A program made the translations under genes and the position numbers. DNA of 18,655 bases from an uncultured Lachnospiraceae bacterium (lineage in GTDB: Bacteria > Bacillota_A > Clostridia > Lachnospirales > Lachnospiraceae), in assembly GCA_902787595.1 (NCBI GenBank), contig CADAHD010000028.1, positions 1-18,655 of the forward strand, read 5' to 3'. The notes beneath the pieces were generated by a model, which saw nothing but the letters and a program-made list of their open reading frames with translations, was not told the origin of the DNA and made no database searches. Below are positions 14,994-18,655 of this stretch, one piece after another; within the stretch, counting starts at the first letter, position 1, and every line of letters starts with the position of its first letter.

Positions 14994-16109
14994 GTGAGCG
15001 CATACGACTATCTGATAGTTGGAGCCGGTATCTACGGCGCGGTATTTGCTCATGAGGCAAAGCAGGCCGGGAAGAAAGTGCTTGTCATAGAAAAGCGCGG
15101 TCACATAGCCGGAAATATATATACTGAGGATGTTGAGGGCATACAGGTCCATAAATACGGTCCGCACATTTTTCACACATCGGATAAGGCCGTGTGGGAC
15201 TACATGGGTAAGTTCACGGAATTCAACAGATACACGAACAGTCCCATAGCCCGCTATAAGGACGAGCAGTACAATCTGCCTTTTAACATGAACACCTTTC
15301 ATCAGATGTGGGGAGTAAGGACGCCTGAGGAAGCAAAGGCAAAGATAGAACAGCAGAAAAGGGAAGCCGGCATCACCGAGCCAAAGAATCTGGAAGAGCA
15401 GGCCATAAGCCTGGTGGGCCGCGATATCTACGAAAAGCTTATAAAGGGCTATACGCAGAAGCAGTGGGGGCGCCCCTGCAATGAGCTTCCGGCTTTTATA
15501 ATAAGACGTCTGCCTGTGCGCTTTGTTTATGATAATAATTATTTTAACGATCCGTATCAGGGCATACCCATAGGCGGCTACACAAAGATAGTGGAACGTC
15601 TGCTTGATGGCATAGAAGTCAGGACCGGCTGCGATTATTATTCCGACAGGGCATATTATGATTCTCTGGCTGATAAAAAGGTATTCACCGGCATGGTGGA
15701 TGAGTATTATGATTACAGATACGGCACCCTGGAATACAGGAGCCTGCGATTTGAGACGGAAACGCTGGATACGGAGAACTATCAGGGCAATACCCTGGTA
15801 AATTACACCGAATATGAGATACCCTATACCCGCATCATAGAGCATAAGCACTTTGAATTCGGGGCTCAGAACGGCAATATGAATCCCAAAACGGTGATAA
15901 CCAGAGAGTATCCTGCTGCATGGAAAAAGGGTGATGAGCCTTATTATCCCATCAATGATGAGAAGAACAATTCCCTTTATGAGAAGTACAGCGCTCTGGC
16001 TAAGGAAGAAGGAAATGTGATATTCGGCGGAAGGCTTGGCATATACCGTTATCTGGATATGGATAAGGTGGTGGCTCTGGCGTTAAAGGATGCCCGTGAA
16101 AACTTGTAA
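14994..16109 (+). CDS. glf: UDP-galactopyranose mutase
   Basis: This encodes a 371-residue FAD-dependent enzyme that converts UDP-galactopyranose to UDP-galactofuranose, the donor for galactofuranose in surface glycans. The FAD-binding start DYLIVGAGIYGAVFAHEA, the GGxxG-like RGHIAGNIY and the family block KYGPHIFHTSDK are clear, and so is the later YTQKQWGRPCNELP. The length is typical. The start is GTG 14994, three bases after the clpA stop, and its ribosome site AGGAGG is formed by the last glutamate codons of clpA. It therefore belongs to the clp operon by position, although its job is surface polysaccharide synthesis. A separate promoter follows within its final codons for the next gene. 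Confidence 0.97.
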   Translation: MSAYDYLIVGAGIYGAVFAHEAKQAGKKVLVIEKRGHIAGNIYTEDVEGIQVHKYGPHIFHTSDKAVWDYMGKFTEFNRYTNSPIARYKDEQYNLPFNMNTFHQMWGVRTPEEAKAKIEQQKREAGITEPKNLEEQAISLVGRDIYEKLIKGYTQKQWGRPCNELPAFIIRRLPVRFVYDNNYFNDPYQGIPIGGYTKIVERLLDGIEVRTGCDYYSDRAYYDSLADKKVFTGMVDEYYDYRYGTLEYRSLRFETETLDTENYQGNTLVNYTEYEIPYTRIIEHKHFEFGAQNGNMNPKTVITREYPAAWKKGDEPYYPINDEKNNSLYEKYSALAKEEGNVIFGGRLGIYRYLDMDKVVALALKDARENL

Positions 16110-16132
16110 AGTGCGGGCAAAATTGTTATAAT
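16104..16132 (+). promoter_or_regulatory. Strong predicted promoter for the pseB-like gene
   Basis: TTGTAA (16104-16109, overlapping the glf stop) and a consensus TATAAT (16127-16132) are 17 bases apart, with TGT giving an extended -10. Transcription would begin near 16139, leaving a 5' leader of about 25 bases with AGAGGAG before ATG 16165. This separates the surface-sugar genes from the clp operon. Confidence 0.75.
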
Positions 16133-16164
16133 GGTTGACATAATTTTTTGAGAGGAGTTTTATC

Positions 16165-17151
16165 ATGGTTCTTGACGGAAAAACCGTACTGGTCACCGGA
16201 GGTACAGGTTCCTTCGGAAAGTGCTTTGCGCGTTATGCACTGACCCGTACGAATGTTAAAAAGATAATAGTTTATTCCAGAGATGAATATAAGCAGTTTG
16301 TGATGCAGAACGAATTTAAGGAATATGCCGACAGGCTGCGTTTCTTTATAGGCGATGTGCGTGATCAGGACCGCATGCGCAGGGCGCTGAAAGGTGTGGA
16401 TTATATAGTGCATGCCGCAGCCTTAAAGCAGGTACCTGCCTGCGAATATAATCCCAATGAGGCGATAAAGACCAATATCCACGGCGCCATGAACGTTATA
16501 GAAGCGGCACTTGATTCGGACGTGCAGAAGGTGGTGGCGCTTTCTACAGATAAGGCAGTTAATCCCGTAAACCTTTACGGCGGCACCAAGCTGGTAAGTG
16601 ACAAGCTCTTTATTGCGGCGAATGCTTATGCCGGTTCCGGCGATCTGGCGTTCTCCATAGTGCGCTACGGTAACGTGGCCGGCAGCAGGGGCTCTGTGAT
16701 CCCTCTTTTCAAAAGTATGATCGAGAGAGGCGAGACTAAGCTGCCCATCACAGACTACCGCATGACCCGTTTCTGGATATCCCTGGAACAGGGAGTTGAG
16801 CTGGTGTTAAAAGCCCTTGAAGAGAGCGTAGGCGGCGAGACCTTCATAAGCAAGATCCCTTCCTTTAAGATAACCGATCTGGCAGAGGCTATGCTTCCCG
16901 GCTGTGAAAAGCCCGAGATAGGCAACAGGGGAGGTGAAAAGCTTCACGAGATCATGGTGACCGTTGAGGATTCACTGACTACCTATGAATATGAAAAGCA
17001 CTTTATCGTATATCCCCAGATGGTATGGAGCGAGAAGAGAGCGATAACGCCCAGCGGAAAGAAAGTGCCTGACGGCTTTTCCTACAGTTCGGGTAATAAC
17101 ACCGAATGGCTCAGCGTGGATCAGATAAAAGAGCTGCTTAAGACCGTATAA
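16165..17151 (+). CDS. pseB: UDP-GlcNAc 4,6-dehydratase (inverting), PseB-like
   Basis: This encodes a 328-residue short-chain dehydrogenase/reductase of the extended type. PseB-like enzymes dehydrate and 5-epimerise UDP-GlcNAc to start pseudaminic acid and related 4,6-dideoxy amino sugars, used on flagellin or capsules. Seen here are the NADP-binding TGGTGSFG (11-18), the HAAALKQVPACEYNP block, the catalytic STDKA with D129-K130, and Y138-x3-K142 in LYGGTKLVSDKL. These align with D132, K133, Y141 and K145 of Helicobacter FlaA1. The length is close to the family norm. It has its own promoter and is followed 12 bases later by an acyltransferase gene. The PseC aminotransferase expected next in a pseudaminate pathway is not seen before the window ends, so another sugar is possible. 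Confidence 0.92.
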   Translation: MVLDGKTVLVTGGTGSFGKCFARYALTRTNVKKIIVYSRDEYKQFVMQNEFKEYADRLRFFIGDVRDQDRMRRALKGVDYIVHAAALKQVPACEYNPNEAIKTNIHGAMNVIEAALDSDVQKVVALSTDKAVNPVNLYGGTKLVSDKLFIAANAYAGSGDLAFSIVRYGNVAGSRGSVIPLFKSMIERGETKLPITDYRMTRFWISLEQGVELVLKALEESVGGETFISKIPSFKITDLAEAMLPGCEKPEIGNRGGEKLHEIMVTVEDSLTTYEYEKHFIVYPQMVWSEKRAITPSGKKVPDGFSYSSGNNTEWLSVDQIKELLKTV

Positions 17152-17163
17152 CGGGGGAGTGAG

Positions 17164-18655
17164 ATGAACCATCATTATCTTAGAAATGCCCTTCCGACGG
17201 ACCGCGGCAGATATTTAAACTGGATGAAGGACGAGGAACTCCGCAAGAGTTCCTTTGGTCTGGAGCAGGACGACTATGAAAATGACAGAGCCTGGTTTGA
17301 GGCTCTTATGAAAGACGAAGAGACCGACAAGCTGGTCTACATGGACTTCTTCATGGCGCTGGGTGAAGCGAGAGTGATCCCTTCCCGGGATGAAGAAGGC
17401 ACCGGACTGGTCTCCTTAAGCGTATCCCGTGAATTCAGGGGACAGGGCATAGAAGCAGAACTGTTCGCGGCCCTGAAGGAAAAGCTTAAGGATAAGTATA
17501 AAAAGCTTGTGGCTGTGGATATTGCGGAAGAAACATTAAAGCCGGCTCCGCCTAAGGAGCGTGACGGCCGTTTTGAGATACTCCGCATCCTGGCCATGTT
17601 CATGATAATCACCATGCATTATCTGGGAAGCGGTGATCTTTTAAATCCACTCTCAACGGACAAAAGCGGCGCGAATATTATATTCTGGCTTGTGGAAGCA
17701 TTATGCTTTGCTTCAGTTAATGTATATGTGATGATAAGCGGCTACTATTCGGTAGATACCCGCTTTTCCCTGCGTAAGTTTATAAAGCTCTGGTGCGAGA
17801 TCTTTTTTTACAGCGTGGTGATAGGTGCCGTCTGTTTTGTTACGGGCATTGTAAGTTTTGAAGAGCATGCCAATCTGTTTGAGCTGCAGTATCTGGTATT
17901 CCCTGTGAGCAACGGCCATTACTGGTTTGCCACGGCATATATGATCCTGATGCTCATAGCGCCTTTCCTTGGACGCGGCTTTAAGGCGCTCAATAAGCTG
18001 CAGCATGGTTTTATACTGATCTGCCTTCTGGTATTTACCTGCGTATTTAAGAGCATCTTCCCCATGCACATGATGGGTCTGGAAGATCACGGCTGCGGAC
18101 TGCAGTGGTTCATAACGCTTTATGTGCTGGCGGCATATATCCGCCTCTATGGTCTGCCTTTCTGCAAGACAAAGGCGGGATCTGCCATATCATATGTATT
18201 CTGGTCGGTGCTGGTAGTGCCCTGCATTAGCCTGATGTACGGTATGGAAAACGGTGATATCGGGGGCTTGCATTTCGAAAACGCAAGTCTTCTGGTTGAT
18301 GATTACAATCATCTTCTGGTGCTTCTTTCAAGCGTCGGGGGCTTGCATTTCGAAAACGCAAGTCTTCTGGTTGATGATTACAATCATCTTCTGGTGCTTC
18401 TTTCAAGCGTCAGTCTGTTTATGATCTTTGTGAACATGAAGCCCATAAAGGGTAAGACGGCGGTCCTTATCTCAAAGATATCTGCCTGCGCCTTTGGTGT
18501 ATATCTTATACATGCCCATCTTTATCTGGAGAATACATGGCCTAAATGGTTAGGCATATCTGCGCCCAGGCAGGCGATGCGTCCCGTGCATCTTATAGCT
18601 TCTGTGCTGGGGATCTTTGTGGTCTGCTGTATCATAGATTTTATCAGGCAGATCA
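17164..18655 (+). CDS. GNAT-like/acyltransferase-3 fusion, 3' end outside the window
   Basis: An open frame of 497 codons runs from ATG 17164 (GGGGGAG at 17153-17159) to the window edge. Residues 1-125 resemble a GNAT N-acetyltransferase of the type that acetylates aminodeoxy-sugars (ELRKSSFG, AWFEALMKD, SREFRGQGIEAEL). The acetyl-CoA loop RxxGxG/A reads R92-G-Q-G95-I-E97, so the last small residue is lost. After a PAPPKERD linker, about residue 136 onward is an integral membrane acyltransferase-3 domain (FEILRILAMFMIITMHYLG with H152, VNVYVMISGYY, HYWFATAYMILML) with many membrane helices. Such domains move acyl groups onto surface glycans. Next to pseB, a role in modifying a nucleotide-activated or exported sugar is likely. 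A perfect 25-residue duplication occurs at 18261-18410. Confidence 0.82.
   Translation, partial: MNHHYLRNALPTDRGRYLNWMKDEELRKSSFGLEQDDYENDRAWFEALMKDEETDKLVYMDFFMALGEARVIPSRDEEGTGLVSLSVSREFRGQGIEAELFAALKEKLKDKYKKLVAVDIAEETLKPAPPKERDGRFEILRILAMFMIITMHYLGSGDLLNPLSTDKSGANIIFWLVEALCFASVNVYVMISGYYSVDTRFSLRKFIKLWCEIFFYSVVIGAVCFVTGIVSFEEHANLFELQYLVFPVSNGHYWFATAYMILMLIAPFLGRGFKALNKLQHGFILICLLVFTCVFKSIFPMHMMGLEDHGCGLQWFITLYVLAAYIRLYGLPFCKTKAGSAISYVFWSVLVVPCISLMYGMENGDIGGLHFENASLLVDDYNHLLVLLSSVGGLHFENASLLVDDYNHLLVLLSSVSLFMIFVNMKPIKGKTAVLISKISACAFGVYLIHAHLYLENTWPKWLGISAPRQAMRPVHLIASVLGIFVVCCIIDFIRQI
18261..18410 (+). repeat. Perfect 75-bp tandem duplication inside the acyltransferase gene
   Basis: Bases 18261-18335 are repeated exactly at 18336-18410, and identity extends one base on each side. 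The unit is 25 codons, so the reading frame is kept. Each unit encodes a segment starting GGLHFENASLLVDDYNH and ending LLVLLSSV, part of a membrane helix. Each unit contains an imperfect palindrome (18267-18287 and 18342-18362; 8 of 10 positions pair), which could favour slippage. A recent duplication and an assembly artefact both fit. Confidence 0.97.

Noticed and set aside
14877..15851. 324-codon open frame on the minus strand
   Set aside because: It is antisense to the clpA tail and glf, gives a low-complexity hydrophobic product without a family motif, and both overlapped + strand genes are certain.
16091..16119. TGCCCG/CGGGCA inverted repeat at the end of glf
   Set aside because: It has a 17-base loop and no T run, and it overlaps a much better promoter signal, so it is not called a terminator.
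16135..16140. TTGACA hexamer upstream of pseB
   Set aside because: A matching -10 would fall near or past the ribosome site; the TTGTAA-17-TATAAT pair just upstream is far better placed.

Overview
The window looks like chromosomal DNA from an anaerobic Firmicute, most likely a Lachnospiraceae member. This is inferred from the family content, Gram-positive-style lipoproteins with TPTP-rich linkers, strong AGGAGG-type ribosome sites, and very heavy use of ATA for isoleucine. All recognised genes lie on the + strand and are tightly packed; the largest gap is about 130 bp. I see no insertion sequence, prophage or CRISPR array.

Layout. (1) Bases 1-55 are the 3' part of a tRNA-Arg(CCU), followed by a hairpin-rich spacer. 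(2) Bases 188-3142 encode a YerB-like DUF3048 lipoprotein, a CPA2-type cation/proton antiporter with a terminator-like hairpin just before its start codon, and a small lipoprotein of unknown role. (3) Bases 3133-4972 hold a promoter, an HD-GYP-type protein that has lost most catalytic residues, and a complete-box Nudix hydrolase ending in a terminator-like hairpin. (4) Bases 5026-9643 hold a GH2 beta-mannosidase gene and an intact GH36 alpha-galactosidase. The pair fits intracellular breakdown of galactomannan oligosaccharides, but the mannosidase carries a frameshifting deletion and also lacks its nucleophile glutamate. (5) Bases 9654-11987 encode a secreted protein of about eight Ig-like repeats. 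(6) Bases 11991-16109 form an apparent operon with its own promoter: an unlisted 44-residue membrane protein, ClpS, ClpA with a lysine-rich tail, and UDP-galactopyranose mutase. (7) Bases 16104-18655 start with a strong promoter followed by a PseB-type UDP-GlcNAc 4,6-dehydratase and a GNAT-acyltransferase-3 fusion that runs off the window and contains a perfect 75-bp in-frame tandem duplication.

The last two blocks suggest cell-surface glycan synthesis (galactofuranose, a 4,6-dideoxy amino sugar such as pseudaminic acid, and O- or N-acylation). The most novel-looking element is the small membrane protein with an all-acidic tail, joined to clpS-clpA, whose ClpA has an added basic tail. A membrane-linked N-degron protease module is a testable inference, not something the sequence proves.
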